DNA of 64,000 nucleotides. It comes from Hamadaea tsunoensis DSM 44101 (GTDB lineage: Bacteria > Actinomycetota > Actinomycetes > Mycobacteriales > Micromonosporaceae). Shown here piece by piece: positions 16,227-25,039 of this stretch (position 1 is the stretch's first letter; every line of letters starts with the position of its first letter). Below the pieces are notes generated by a model. It was given only the letters and a program-made list of their open reading frames with translations, was not told the DNA's origin and searched no databases. Both the position numbers and the translations under genes were made by a program. The DNA is taken from assembly GCF_000428945.1 (NCBI RefSeq), contig NZ_AUAX01000007.1, positions 1 to 64,000 of the forward strand, in the 5' to 3' direction.

Positions 16227-16341
16227 CGCGATGGATCGCGCCGTCGACTCCGCCGCCGCCGAGCAGCGCCTCGTTGGCGGCGGTGACGATGGCGTCGACC
16301 TGCTCACGGGTGATGTCGCCACGAACGATTTCGATGTCCAC
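16171..16341 (-). pseudogene. macro-domain protein, truncated after about 39 codons at a palindromic repeat
   Basis: From a GTG at 16341 the frame reads [19 protein letters not shown], then [12 protein letters not shown] and VDGAIHRA, the unmistakable ADP-ribose-binding N-terminus of macro-domain (O-acetyl-ADP-ribose deacetylase) proteins. It then runs into palindrome copy 3 and stops inside it; the remaining 100-130 residues of the domain are missing. A GAGAGG/GGGAG run upstream looks like an old RBS. It is too short for standard gene calls. Confidence 0.75.
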
Positions 16342-16382
16342 CGCTCCCAGTGTCCTCTCAGTCGATGATCGTTAGACGGATC

Positions 16383-18530
16383 ATGAACGCAACCGTAGAA
16401 CTCCATGACCACGATCCGCCCGGCTCGCGTACGGCCCGCCGGTGGCCGGCCAGGGGAGATCTCCCGGCGTCCCTGGTGGTCGTCCTGGTCGCCCTGCCAT
16501 TGTCCCTCGGGATCGCGGTCGCCTCGGGCGCGCCGCCCGCCGCCGGTCTCGTCGCCGCGATCGTCGGCGGCCTGGTCGCCGGCGCGGTCGGCGGCTCGGC
16601 CGTCCAGGTCAGCGGGCCGTCCGCCAGCCTGACCGTGATCATCGCCCAGACCGTCGTCACCTTCGGGTGGCCCGCCACGTGCGCGATCGTCGTCGGCGCC
16701 GGGCTCGTCCAGCTCGCGCTCGGTCTCCTGCGCGTCGCGCCGATCGCCATGATCGTCTCGCCCGCGGTGGTGCACGGCATGCTCGCCGGCCTCGGCGCGG
16801 TCATCGTCCTCGCGCAGATCCACATCGTCCTCGGCGCTACGCCCGAGGCCTCGCCGCTGGTCAACCTGCGCCGCCTGCCGGACCAGATCATGCGCCACCA
16901 CGGCCAGGCCGTCGCGGTCGGCGTACTGACGCTGGTGGTCCTGCTGCTCTGGCGGCGTGTTCCCCGCGCCGGCACGATCCTGCCCGCGCCGCTGGCCGCC
17001 ATCGCCGTCGCCACCGCGGCCGCCGCGCTCCTGGATCTCGACATCGCCCGGGTACGCCTGACGGGGCAGATCTTCACCGTCGCCTGGCCGGCGTGGCCGT
17101 CCGACCTCGCCGGTGCGGCCGTCGCGGCGGTCAGCATCGCCCTGGTCGGCAGCGTCGAGTCGCTCATGTGCGCGGTGGCCGTCGACCGGCTGCATTCGGG
17201 ACCGCGGACGAATCTGAACCGGGAGCTGATCGGGCAGGGGAGCGCCAACGTCGTCACCGGTCTCGCCGGCGGTCTGCCCGTCGCCGGGGTCATCGTCCGC
17301 TCGACGACCAACGTCCGGGCGGGTGCGCGTACGCGCTGGTCGGCGATCTTCCACGGGGCCTGGATCCTGCTGCTGGTGACCTTCGCCCGGCCGATCCTGG
17401 AACTGGTACCGCTGCCGAGTCTCGCGGCCCTGCTCGTCTACACCGGGGTCCGCATGATCGACCTCGCCCACGCTCGCCAGGTACGCAAGCACCGCGAGAC
17501 GCTCATCTACGTGGCGACCGGCGCGGCCGTGGTCGCCTTCGGGCTGCTGGAGGGCGTCCTCGCCGGCGTGATCGCGGCCGTCCTGCTGGCCCTGTGGCGG
17601 CTCACCCGCGTACGCCCGGTCGTGGAGGAACACGACGGCACGTGGCGGATGTCCGTCGGCGGCCTGCTGACGTTCCTGTCGGTGCCGGCGTTGAACCGGG
17701 CGCTGCGGGCGATCCCGCCGGGCGTACCGGTCGACGTCGAGCTGCACGCCTACTACCTCGACCACGCCGCGGTCACCGCCCTGCACGACTGGCACACCGC
17801 CCACGAACGGTCCGGCGGCCAGGTCGCGATCCACGAGGTGCACCACGCCTGGTACCGCGACGCCGTCGCCGGGCGGCACCTGCCGACGGCGGTCACCGCG
17901 CCCGCCCCGCTGGACGTGCACCGGCGGCCGGCCGCGCCCTCGCGTACGCCCGACGATCTGATCCGGGGCGCGCACGCGTTCCACCGGCACGCGCGTACGC
18001 ATGTCGCGAAGCTTCTCGCGGACCTCGCCGACGCCGGGCAGCGACCGGCCCACCTGTTCATCGCGTGCGCGGACTCGCGCGTGGTGCCGAACCTGATCAC
18101 GGCGACCGCGCCGGGCGACCTCTTCACGGTGCGCAACATCGGCAACGTCGTGGCCCGGTACGCCCAGCCCGCCGCGGACCCGTCGATGCACGCGGCGCTG
18201 GACTATGCCCTCGACGTGCTGAACGTCAGCACGATCACGGTGTGCGGCCATTCGCACTGCGGCGCGGTGCAGGCGGCGGGCCGGCGCAGCGCACCGACGG
18301 CGGGCCTGCTGCGCTGGCTCGACCACGTACGCCACGCGCGCGGCGGCGGCGTGCTGCCCGGCCAGCACAACGTGCTGCAGCAGCTGGAGAACCTGCGCGG
18401 CTACCCCGCGGTGGCGGCCCGGCTCGCGCGCGGCGACCTGCACCTGGTCGGGATGTACTTCGACCTGGCCACCAGCCGCATCCACGTGCTCGACCCGGTG
18501 ACCGGCCGGTTCGCCGCGGTGGCCGCATAG
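16383..18530 (+). CDS. SulP-family anion transporter fused to beta-carbonic anhydrase
   Basis: About 715 aa from the ATG at 16383 (in-frame starts also at 16350 and 16365). The first 400 residues form a SulP membrane domain of 10-12 segments (GDLPASLVVVLVALPLSLGIAVASG; STTNVRAGARTR). A linker carrying a reduced STAS-like stretch follows, and the last 200 residues are a beta-class carbonic anhydrase with zinc ligands in ACADSRV and CGHSHCGAV. Fusions of this kind are known and are thought to move bicarbonate coupled to its hydration. A strong hairpin follows. Divergent from the truncated macro gene. Confidence 0.85.
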   Translation: MNATVELHDHDPPGSRTARRWPARGDLPASLVVVLVALPLSLGIAVASGAPPAAGLVAAIVGGLVAGAVGGSAVQVSGPSASLTVIIAQTVVTFGWPATCAIVVGAGLVQLALGLLRVAPIAMIVSPAVVHGMLAGLGAVIVLAQIHIVLGATPEASPLVNLRRLPDQIMRHHGQAVAVGVLTLVVLLLWRRVPRAGTILPAPLAAIAVATAAAALLDLDIARVRLTGQIFTVAWPAWPSDLAGAAVAAVSIALVGSVESLMCAVAVDRLHSGPRTNLNRELIGQGSANVVTGLAGGLPVAGVIVRSTTNVRAGARTRWSAIFHGAWILLLVTFARPILELVPLPSLAALLVYTGVRMIDLAHARQVRKHRETLIYVATGAAVVAFGLLEGVLAGVIAAVLLALWRLTRVRPVVEEHDGTWRMSVGGLLTFLSVPALNRALRAIPPGVPVDVELHAYYLDHAAVTALHDWHTAHERSGGQVAIHEVHHAWYRDAVAGRHLPTAVTAPAPLDVHRRPAAPSRTPDDLIRGAHAFHRHARTHVAKLLADLADAGQRPAHLFIACADSRVVPNLITATAPGDLFTVRNIGNVVARYAQPAADPSMHAALDYALDVLNVSTITVCGHSHCGAVQAAGRRSAPTAGLLRWLDHVRHARGGGVLPGQHNVLQQLENLRGYPAVAARLARGDLHLVGMYFDLATSRIHVLDPVTGRFAAVAA

Positions 18531-18542
18531 CCCACGGGCGTA

Positions 18543-18572
18543 CGCCCGCCGGACCACCCGGTCCGGCGGGCG
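18543..18572. terminator. hairpin terminator, 13-bp stem
   Basis: CGCCCGCCGGACC pairs perfectly with 18560-18572 over a 4-nt loop (ACCC), 13 bp after the SulP-carbonic anhydrase stop. No T-tract is seen. Confidence 0.75.
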
Positions 18573-18677
18573 GGTCCCCAGCCGCCGGTACGCCGATTGT
18601 CAACCGGGGTTTTCCCTGTGGCCGCACGGCGTACGACCGCCGGCCAGCGGCGCGTCTCCACTGTGGTCCGTGGTCCG

Positions 18678-19892
18678 ATGTCGGTGCGGCCCCGGCCGGG
18701 CAGCTTCGATCGGGTGCAGATCAAGACGTTCCCGGGCCGCGTCGCCGCGGCGGTACTCGCCCTCGAGGTTCTCGCGGTCACCTGCTTCGCGTTCGCGTGG
18801 CGGCCGCTCGACCTGTGGATCTACGTGCTCGGCGGCCGCGCGGTCGGCGATGACGCCACCCTCTACACCCAGCAGCAGGCCGAGCACTGGTTCACCTACC
18901 CGCCCTTCGCCGCGATCCTCTTCGACCCGCTGTCGGCCCTGCCCTTCCTCGGCGTACGCGTCGCCTGGGAACTGGCCTGCGTCGCCGCACTGGCCTGGGT
19001 GATCGTCGTGGCGGGCCGGCTCGCGGGCCGGCAACTGCCGGTCGTGCCGCTGCTGGCGGCGGCGCTGATCCTGGAGCCGGTCTGGCACACCCTCTTCCTC
19101 GGCCAGGTCAACCTGTTCCTGCTCGCGCTCATCCTCACCGACGTCTGGCTGGTGTCCCGCGGCCGCTGCGGCGGCTTCCTCATCGGCGCGGCCGCCGCGA
19201 TCAAACTGACCCCCGCCATCTTCATCGTCTTCCTGCTCCTCGGCCGCCGCTACCGGGCCGCCGCGATCGCCTCGTCGACCTTCGTCGCATGTGGACTGGT
19301 CGCGTACCTCGCCGCCCCCGCCGCCTCCCGCCTCTACTGGTCCGGCCTGTTCCGCGACACCACCCGCGTCGGCGCCTCCTACATCGGCAACCAGTCCCCG
19401 TTCGGCGCGCTCAACCGCCTCCTCGACATGCACGTCGGCTCCTGGTACCTGGCGATCCCGCTGTTCTTCGGCCTCGGCGGCCTGCTCGTCGCCCGCGCGT
19501 ACCTGCGGCGCGGCGACTGGCTCACCGCCGCGGTCGCCACCGGCGTCACCGGCCTGCTCGTCTCGCCGATCTCCTGGACCCACCACTGGATCTGGGTCGT
19601 GCCCGCCCTGCTCGTCCTGCTCCTGCGCGGCGCCCACCGCTGGGCGGCGCTCGGATTCCTCGTGTACGCGCTCGCGCCGATGTGGTTCACCCCGCACGAC
19701 GGCGGTCCCGGCGAGTACGGTCCGCACGGGCTGATCACGCTCATCGCCAACAGCTACCTGCTGGCGGGAGTGGCGTTCCTGGGGTACCTGGGCTGGACGC
19801 TGCGCTCCGACACGAGCCTGGCGGGGCGCGTACCGGCCTCCTCGGCATCGTCGGGCTCCTCGACCGTGGAGAAGGTGCCGGCCGCCCTGTAA
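18678..19892 (+). CDS. GT87-family polyprenol-phosphate-mannose-dependent mannosyltransferase
   Basis: About 404 aa from the ATG at 18678 (a longer frame starts at 18597). It is a polytopic GT-C enzyme with roughly ten hydrophobic segments; the first extracytoplasmic loop has DLWIYVLGGRAV, then HWFTYPPFAAI, and further LGQVNLFLLALIL, SPFGAL and SPISWTHHWIW. These are typical of DUF2029/GT87 proteins such as PimE, which add alpha-1,2-mannose to phosphatidylinositol mannosides or lipoglycans on the outer face of the membrane. The exact acceptor is unknown. Confidence 0.8.
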   Translation: MSVRPRPGSFDRVQIKTFPGRVAAAVLALEVLAVTCFAFAWRPLDLWIYVLGGRAVGDDATLYTQQQAEHWFTYPPFAAILFDPLSALPFLGVRVAWELACVAALAWVIVVAGRLAGRQLPVVPLLAAALILEPVWHTLFLGQVNLFLLALILTDVWLVSRGRCGGFLIGAAAAIKLTPAIFIVFLLLGRRYRAAAIASSTFVACGLVAYLAAPAASRLYWSGLFRDTTRVGASYIGNQSPFGALNRLLDMHVGSWYLAIPLFFGLGGLLVARAYLRRGDWLTAAVATGVTGLLVSPISWTHHWIWVVPALLVLLLRGAHRWAALGFLVYALAPMWFTPHDGGPGEYGPHGLITLIANSYLLAGVAFLGYLGWTLRSDTSLAGRVPASSASSGSSTVEKVPAAL

Positions 19893-19928
19893 TCCGTCAG
19901 TCCGAGTACGTGGTTCGCGTCGGTGAAG

Positions 19929-20051
19929 TCATGAGGTGTGGGCAATGGCGAGCATCTCGATGATTTCGTTGGCGGTTGACTCCAGGACGACGGCGTTCTG
20001 CAGGTCGATGATCACCAGCGCGGTGGTCGGGTCAAGGGCGGTGACAGTCAT
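19929..20051 (-). pseudogene. isochorismatase-family hydrolase, N-terminal remnant
   Basis: A 40-codon frame from an ATG reads MTVTALDPTTALVIIDLQNA and goes on to VVLESTANEIIEMLAIAHTS before a TGA. The segment ALVIIDLQN with its catalytic Asp is the standard opening of cysteine hydrolases of the isochorismatase family; the Lys and Cys of the triad are gone. Nothing downstream continues the family in another frame. It sits upstream-adjacent to the MFS gene and marks the start of a patchy region. Confidence 0.65.
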
Positions 20052-20131
20052 GGATTCTGCCTCTCGGTAGCGGCGGTTCGACCGCGGCATCTGATGTGTG
20101 GCTCGGTGCTATTGCTGTTGCTGTCGTGGGT

Positions 20132-21439
20132 CTATGCGTCGGCCGGCTGTCGGTAGCCTCCCTGCTTGGCGTCGAGTGGAACGCCTGCCTGCGGATGGGC
20201 GCCGGCCGTCGCCAGATCAAACGCGGGTAGGGGTGCCGAATCCGGGCGGCGGGGAAGCAGCAGCGGGCTGGCGAGGATGAGCAGTCCCGCGACCGCGAGG
20301 GCCGTGCGTGCACTGGTGATTTCGGCGAGCAGTCCGCCGAGCGCGCTGAGGATGGCGATGGAAGCGCTGCTGCTGACCGACCAGGCGGACAGGGTGCGGG
20401 CGGTGCGGTCTTCGGGTGTGTGTTCCAGCCGGTAGGTCGTGAGCACTGGGTTGTACAGGCTCATGCTGACAATGATCGCGAACTCGACCGCGATCACTGT
20501 GATGAGACCGATAACGCTGGGCCGGACGAAGGCGAGGCCGATCAGCCAGACCGCGCGCAGCGTACCGACGGTACGGAGGACGCGGTATTGGCCGTACCGG
20601 GACACGACACGAGGTGCCAGGCGCGAGCCGATGAGTCCGCCGATGCACGGGGCAGCGAACGCCAGGCCGTACTGCCAGGGTCGGAAGTCGAGTTCGCCGA
20701 GCAGTAGCACGGCCAACAGCGGTTCAGTGGCCATGATCAGCCCGCCGACGACCAGCTGGTTGAGGTACAGCGCCCGCAGGCCGGGATGAGTCAGGAGATG
20801 CCGCCAGCCCTCGAGCAGCTCGCCAAGCCCGACCCGGTGCTTGTCGGTGCGCCGCGGATGTTCCTCACCTCCACGGATCGCGGTGATGCCCAGCGCGGAG
20901 AGCAGGTAGCTGAACCCGTCGGCCACGATGGTGGCTACCGGCCCGAACAGGCCGACCACGGCCCCGCCCAGCGGCGGCCCGACCGCGATGGAGCTCCACG
21001 TGGTCGCCTCGAACCGTGCGCTGGCCAGGAGCAGTTCATCCGCCCGGACGAGTGCCTTGACGTAGGTGCCGCCGGCCGCGTTGAAGGCGATCTTCGCAGC
21101 GGCGACCACGGCCGAGACGACCAGCAACTGCACGAAGGTCAGCCGCCCGACGGCGTACGCGATGGGGATCGTCAGCATGACCGCGAACCGGGCCAGGTCC
21201 ATCGCGATCATCACCGGCCGCTTGCGGTGAAACTCCACCCACGGCCCGAGCGGCAGCGCGATCAGCGCACCCACGGCCGGACCCACCGCGGACAGCGCGG
21301 ACACCTGAGCGGGGCTGACCCGCAGCACCAGCACGGCGATCAGCGGCAACGCGCCGAACCCCAGCCCAGAGCCATAGGCGCTGACCGCGTACGCCGCCCA
21401 CAGCCATCCGAACTGCCGACCCAGGGATCGTCTCGCCAC
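20132..21439 (-). CDS. MFS transporter (MFS_3-type exporter)
   Basis: 435 aa with about twelve membrane segments, starting GWLWAAYAVSAYGSGLGFGALPL. The loop 2-3 motif is degenerate (GPWVEFHRKRPVMIAMDLARF), as in the MFS_3 group of drug or enterobactin-type exporters. A central cytoplasmic loop is Arg/His rich (GGEEHPRRTDKHRVG). It is divergent from a LysR-type regulator with a candidate operator between them, suggesting LysR-controlled export. Confidence 0.85.
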   Translation of the reverse strand: MARRSLGRQFGWLWAAYAVSAYGSGLGFGALPLIAVLVLRVSPAQVSALSAVGPAVGALIALPLGPWVEFHRKRPVMIAMDLARFAVMLTIPIAYAVGRLTFVQLLVVSAVVAAAKIAFNAAGGTYVKALVRADELLLASARFEATTWSSIAVGPPLGGAVVGLFGPVATIVADGFSYLLSALGITAIRGGEEHPRRTDKHRVGLGELLEGWRHLLTHPGLRALYLNQLVVGGLIMATEPLLAVLLLGELDFRPWQYGLAFAAPCIGGLIGSRLAPRVVSRYGQYRVLRTVGTLRAVWLIGLAFVRPSVIGLITVIAVEFAIIVSMSLYNPVLTTYRLEHTPEDRTARTLSAWSVSSSASIAILSALGGLLAEITSARTALAVAGLLILASPLLLPRRPDSAPLPAFDLATAGAHPQAGVPLDAKQGGYRQPADA

Positions 21440-21536
21440 GCCCCCACACCTCCCGCTGAGAACAACTCACCGTTGATCGCGGTGATCAAAGCAAGGGCAG
21501 GTATCGCGGATCAAACAACTGAGCGATCCGCGAGCC

Positions 21537-21551
21537 ACAACCAACGGTTGT
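21537..21551. promoter_or_regulatory. LysR-type inverted repeat ACAACC-N3-GGTTGT
   Basis: A perfect 6-bp inverted repeat lies 18 bp upstream of the LysR start and about 100 bp upstream of the divergent MFS gene. A second, longer inverted repeat (TCGCGGATC/GATCCGCGA) flanks it at about 21504-21533. Both are candidate LysR binding sites. Confidence 0.5.
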
Positions 21552-21569
21552 TGCAATAGGCTCCGGTGT

Positions 21570-22520
21570 GTGGATCTCGATGCCGTACGCACCTTCATCG
21601 CCGCCGCGGATGCCGGCCAGTTCCAAGACGCCGCCGCCGCACTGACGATCACCCAGCAGGCCGTGTCCAAACGCATCGCCGCGCTGGAGAAGGACCTGGA
21701 AGTACGGCTGTTCGCCCGTACGGCCCGCGGCGCCCAACTCACGATCGACGGCCAGGCATTCCTACCCCACGCCCGGGAACTGCTCCGGGTGGAAGCGCGC
21801 GCCGACGCTTCCGTGCGCCCCGGTCGGCGAGCGCTCCGCATCGACGTCCATAGTCGACGGATCGCGTCGGCGGTGTTACTGCAGGACTTCCACCGGGCGC
21901 ATCCGCGCATCGAGCTCGATGTGGTGACCCTCGATGCCGACGTCCATGCCGCGACCGCCGCCGTCGAGGCGGGCGCGGTCGACGCCACCTTCCACGCCGT
22001 CACCGTCCCCGCGCGCCAGCTACCAGACGGGATCAGCGCCGCCCGCGTGATCGATGAGCACCACGAGATCCTCGTCGGGCCACGCCATCCGCTCGCCGGC
22101 GCCCGCACCGTCACGCCCGCACAGCTTGCCGACCACCGCATCTGGATGCCCGGCATGGCCGTCGGCACCGAGTGGGCCGCCTACTATGACGAACTCGCCG
22201 CCGCGTTCGGCCTCACGATCGACCTCGTCGGGCCGGTCTTCGGAAACGAGGCGTTGATGGCCGAGATCGCCGAGTCCCCCCGATTGGCGACGTTGGTCGG
22301 CGAACGCTCGCGATACTTGTGGCCGGACAGCTACGACCTGCGACGCATACCGGTACGCGACCCGGCACCGGTCTACCCCATTTCACTGATCTGGCGCGAC
22401 GACAACCCGCATCCCGCACTCAGCAGCCTTCGCGACTACCTCGGCTCCGCACGGGCGGAAGCAACCGAGGAGAAGGTGTGGATGCCGACGTGGGCACAGC
22501 GTCCAGCTCCAACTTCGTGA
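21570..22520 (+). CDS. LysR-family transcriptional regulator
   Basis: 316 aa, GTG start. The N-terminal winged helix is canonical (DLDAVRTFIAAADAGQFQDAAAALTITQQAVSKRIAALEKDLEVRLF), and the rest is a periplasmic-binding-like effector domain (LRIDVHSRRIASAVLLQDF through WRDDNPHPAL). The inducer cannot be told. Divergent position suggests that it controls the MFS transporter and its own gene. Confidence 0.9.
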   Translation: MDLDAVRTFIAAADAGQFQDAAAALTITQQAVSKRIAALEKDLEVRLFARTARGAQLTIDGQAFLPHARELLRVEARADASVRPGRRALRIDVHSRRIASAVLLQDFHRAHPRIELDVVTLDADVHAATAAVEAGAVDATFHAVTVPARQLPDGISAARVIDEHHEILVGPRHPLAGARTVTPAQLADHRIWMPGMAVGTEWAAYYDELAAAFGLTIDLVGPVFGNEALMAEIAESPRLATLVGERSRYLWPDSYDLRRIPVRDPAPVYPISLIWRDDNPHPALSSLRDYLGSARAEATEEKVWMPTWAQRPAPTS

Positions 22521-22592
22521 AGCTGTTCGGGCCGGCGACGTTTCGGCGGCCGGGCTGTCATCGGTCGAGGGCTGACAGGCTAATTTGCTGGG

Positions 22593-23033
22593 ATGAGTCT
22601 TCTTGATGATGTGGCGAAGCGTGACGGCTGGCGATGCTGGGTGTGCGACGAGCCGGTCGATGCCGACATGTCGGTGAACGACCCGCGTGGTCCCAGCGTC
22701 GACAGTCGTACCGCCGACCGGAAGGCCAAGGTCGTCGAGCGGCTCGCGCACCGTGCCTGCAACACCCGCAAGGGGGCGGTCAAGGTGGTCATCGCATGGC
22801 CGGACCGTCTGCACGTGGTGGAGCCCGCGCCGCTGATCGCCGTTGCGGAGCGTCTGGAACGCAAGGGCGGTCGCGAGCTGGTCGCCCGCTGTCCGAGCCG
22901 GAAGGACGCCCAGGAGACTGCGGACTGGCTGGTGGACCGATTCTCTCGGCTGGTGCCCGGACTGCCGGTGACCGCGAGCGTCGAGGCCGGCGGTGGCCAG
23001 TTTCTCGTCGCCCTGGCCGCCGGCCGCCGCTGA
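22593..23033 (+). CDS. small HNH-like protein with degenerate zinc site
   Basis: 146 aa. The N-terminal half resembles an HNH nuclease: CWVCDEPVDADMSVNDPRGPSVDS, then LAHRACNTRKGAV. In active relatives the SVD is followed by His; here it is Ser, so the first catalytic His is missing while the four Cys/His-type positions (CxxC, HxxC) remain. The C-terminal half (RKDAQETADWLVDRFSRLVPGLPV) is a small alpha/beta unit of unknown role. It is the first gene of the accessory stretch. Confidence 0.6.
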   Translation: MSLLDDVAKRDGWRCWVCDEPVDADMSVNDPRGPSVDSRTADRKAKVVERLAHRACNTRKGAVKVVIAWPDRLHVVEPAPLIAVAERLERKGGRELVARCPSRKDAQETADWLVDRFSRLVPGLPVTASVEAGGGQFLVALAAGRR

Positions 23034-23547
23034 CCGGTGACCTGTCAGCCGGACGTACGCAACGCGCTCAACAGGCCATCGTCGTGACTTGGACCAAACG
23101 ACCCGCCTGCCAACATCCACTGGGCAACCCGCAGCGGCTCAGTGGATGGCACAGCCGAACGACTCGTGGCAGATTGAGTGTGTTCGGACCGCCTCGTACT
23201 GATCGCCTGGCGATGGCGGCTGGGCAGCGACCGGCGTTGGGCCAATGCCGGTTGGGGTTGGCGTTTCTGGCTTTGGGAGCGGGTTCCGGCTGCACAAGTC
23301 GATCTCTGGCGGCTCCGATCGGGAACGAGTAGTGGCGCCGGCTGAGCCGATCAAGCAGCAGGCGGCCGTTACGGTCGGTGACTGCTCGCCGGAAGGCACC
23401 GATCAAGACCAGCGTGTCCGGATCTGCCAATGATCGTGCGCGCTTTCGCGGATCCCCAGAGAATTGTTCTGGGCGTGTCGGATCCGGGACGAGTCCTTCG
23501 TAGTAGAGGTGAAAGCCACTATGACCGCGAAGCAGGAGGGCACTGCC
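23034..23547. other. gap without a recognisable gene
   Basis: Open frames on both strands overlap here, but none shows a family motif or a convincing RBS. The base composition is less GC-biased than the flanks. It may be decayed sequence. The last 15 bases hold the RBS (AGGAGGG) of the next gene. Confidence 0.4.
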
Positions 23548-24126
23548 ATGACCGCCATCTACACCTGGGACGTCTTCTCCACCCTCGATGGCTACGGCTC
23601 GTTCGCCGAGGGTGCCGACTGGGGCGGCTATTGGGGCAAGCAAGGCCCCGAGTTGCTCGAACACCGCGCTGCCCTGTTCGACACGCAGCAGCGGATGGTT
23701 TACGGGGCCACCAGCTTCCGGGAGATGGCTGAGATCATGTCCTCGGGCGTCGACCCCAACGCGCTCGACGAATGGAACGTCCGGACGATGCGCATGCCAG
23801 CGACGGTCATCTCCTCCACGTTGCAGGACACACTCGGCTGGCCGGACGCGACCATCGTGAGCGGCGACGCGGTGGACATCGTCGGCCGGCTCAAGGAACA
23901 GTCGGACGTGCCGCTCCGCTCACAGGCCAGCCTTTCGCTGAACTGGGCGCTGATGGCCGCCGGGCTGGTCGACCGCCTCCAGGTGACCATCTTCCCCGTC
24001 ATCTCCGGACGGACCGGGACGAGCCCCATTCTCGGGGGCGCGGGCGACTTCGACCTCGATCTGCTCGAGAGCCGGACGCTCGATGGCCATACCCAGGAAC
24101 TCATCTATCGCCCGACTGCCCGCTGA
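23548..24126 (+). CDS. dihydrofolate reductase-family (RibD C-terminal) protein
   Basis: 192 aa from the ATG at 23548, selected for the AGGAGGG eight bases upstream; in-frame starts at 23464 and 23521 are weaker. The fold is RibD_C: TWDVFSTLDGYGSF, MVYGATSFREM, VISSTLQDTLGW, LMAAGLVDRLQVTIFPVISGRTG. Stand-alone members are NADPH-binding reductases of unknown substrate. A second family member is at 61210. Confidence 0.8.
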   Translation: MTAIYTWDVFSTLDGYGSFAEGADWGGYWGKQGPELLEHRAALFDTQQRMVYGATSFREMAEIMSSGVDPNALDEWNVRTMRMPATVISSTLQDTLGWPDATIVSGDAVDIVGRLKEQSDVPLRSQASLSLNWALMAAGLVDRLQVTIFPVISGRTGTSPILGGAGDFDLDLLESRTLDGHTQELIYRPTAR

Positions 24127-24139
24127 CGGGTGTCCTCGC

Positions 24140-24984
24140 GCTCAGATCACCGACCTGCGCTCGCTTCGGCGCGCGCGGATCTGCCGTGTGTCGCGTGGTG
24201 GGGCAGGGTGCGCCGAGCGGAATATCGAGCCGCTGGGTGCCCGGCGGGTAGATGTGGAGCTGTTCGTGCGCTGGCTGCAGGGGGTTCGCCAGTTCAAGCC
24301 TTCCACATTGTCGCGGCGGGTGTCGGTGGTGAGGTGCTTCTATCGCACCTGTGTGATCGATACCGTGCTGGAGTCGTCGCCGGCCGCGTACGTGCGCCGA
24401 CCCTCCGCCCCGGCCGAGTCTCCCACTCTGGGCCTGTCGCATCTGCAGTTCGAAGCGATGATCGTCGCCGGGCGCACGTCGCAGAACCAGCACGACTTCG
24501 CACTCGTCGCGATGCTGGGCCTGCTCGGCTCGCAGATCTTCGAAGCATGCGGCAGCGACATCGCCGACCTCGGCGATGAACACGGACACCGCGTCCTGCG
24601 CGTCCGCGGCAAAGGCGGAGAGTCGCCCTCATGCCACTGCCGCCAGCGGTAGGCCGAGCCATCGACACGGCCGTTGGTGACCGCGCCTGCGGGCCGATCC
24701 TGCTCAGCCTCCTGGGTACCCGCATGGACCGCCACTGCGCCACCCGGAGGCTCCGGGCCCTCGCCGCTACGGCCGGAGTCCGCATGCCGCGGCTGCACCC
24801 GCACATGCTGCGCCACACCTTCGTGACCACCATGCTCGGGGGAATCCAGCGTCCGTCTCCGCGACGTCCAGATCGCCGCCCGCCAGGCCGACCCCAAAAC
24901 CATCATGCGCTACGACCGAGCCCGCAAAACCTCGACCGCCACCCCAACTACATCCTCACCGCATTCATGGCCACCGGCACATGA
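24140..24984 (+). pseudogene. tyrosine recombinase/integrase, degraded by frameshifts
   Basis: Pieces in three frames add up to an XerC/D-like integrase. The N-terminal SAM-like part reads CAERNIEPL, VELFVRWLQGVRQFKPSTLSRRVSVVRCFYRTCV; the catalytic part reads LGLLGSQIFEACGSDIADLG, then MPLPPAVGRAIDTAVGDRACG, LHPHMLRHTFVTTML, a shifted RDVQIAARQADPKTIMRYDRAR, and again NLDRHPNYILTAF. Breaks fall near 24625, 24840 and 24930. Arg I, expected in the LRxxEA box, is replaced (LGSQIFEA). Box II HxLRH and the Tyr are still visible. It cannot make an active enzyme. Confidence 0.8.
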
Positions 24985-25039
24985 ACCGCTCTCACGTGTC
25001 GATGATCGTACGATGCGGTCGCGCGGCTATTGTCAAATA

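Noticed and set aside
16098-18557. Minus-strand open frame continuous with the SDR-ligase gene up to 18557, giving a 1474-aa protein
   Set aside because: Beyond 16097 it is antisense to the SulP-carbonic anhydrase gene and is low-complexity Arg/Asp/Gly sequence, a typical shadow in GC-rich DNA.
23068-23664. Minus-strand 198-aa ORF in the gap after the HNH-like gene
   Set aside because: It overlaps the start of the RibD-like gene, has no RBS and no recognisable domain; kept only as unassigned sequence.
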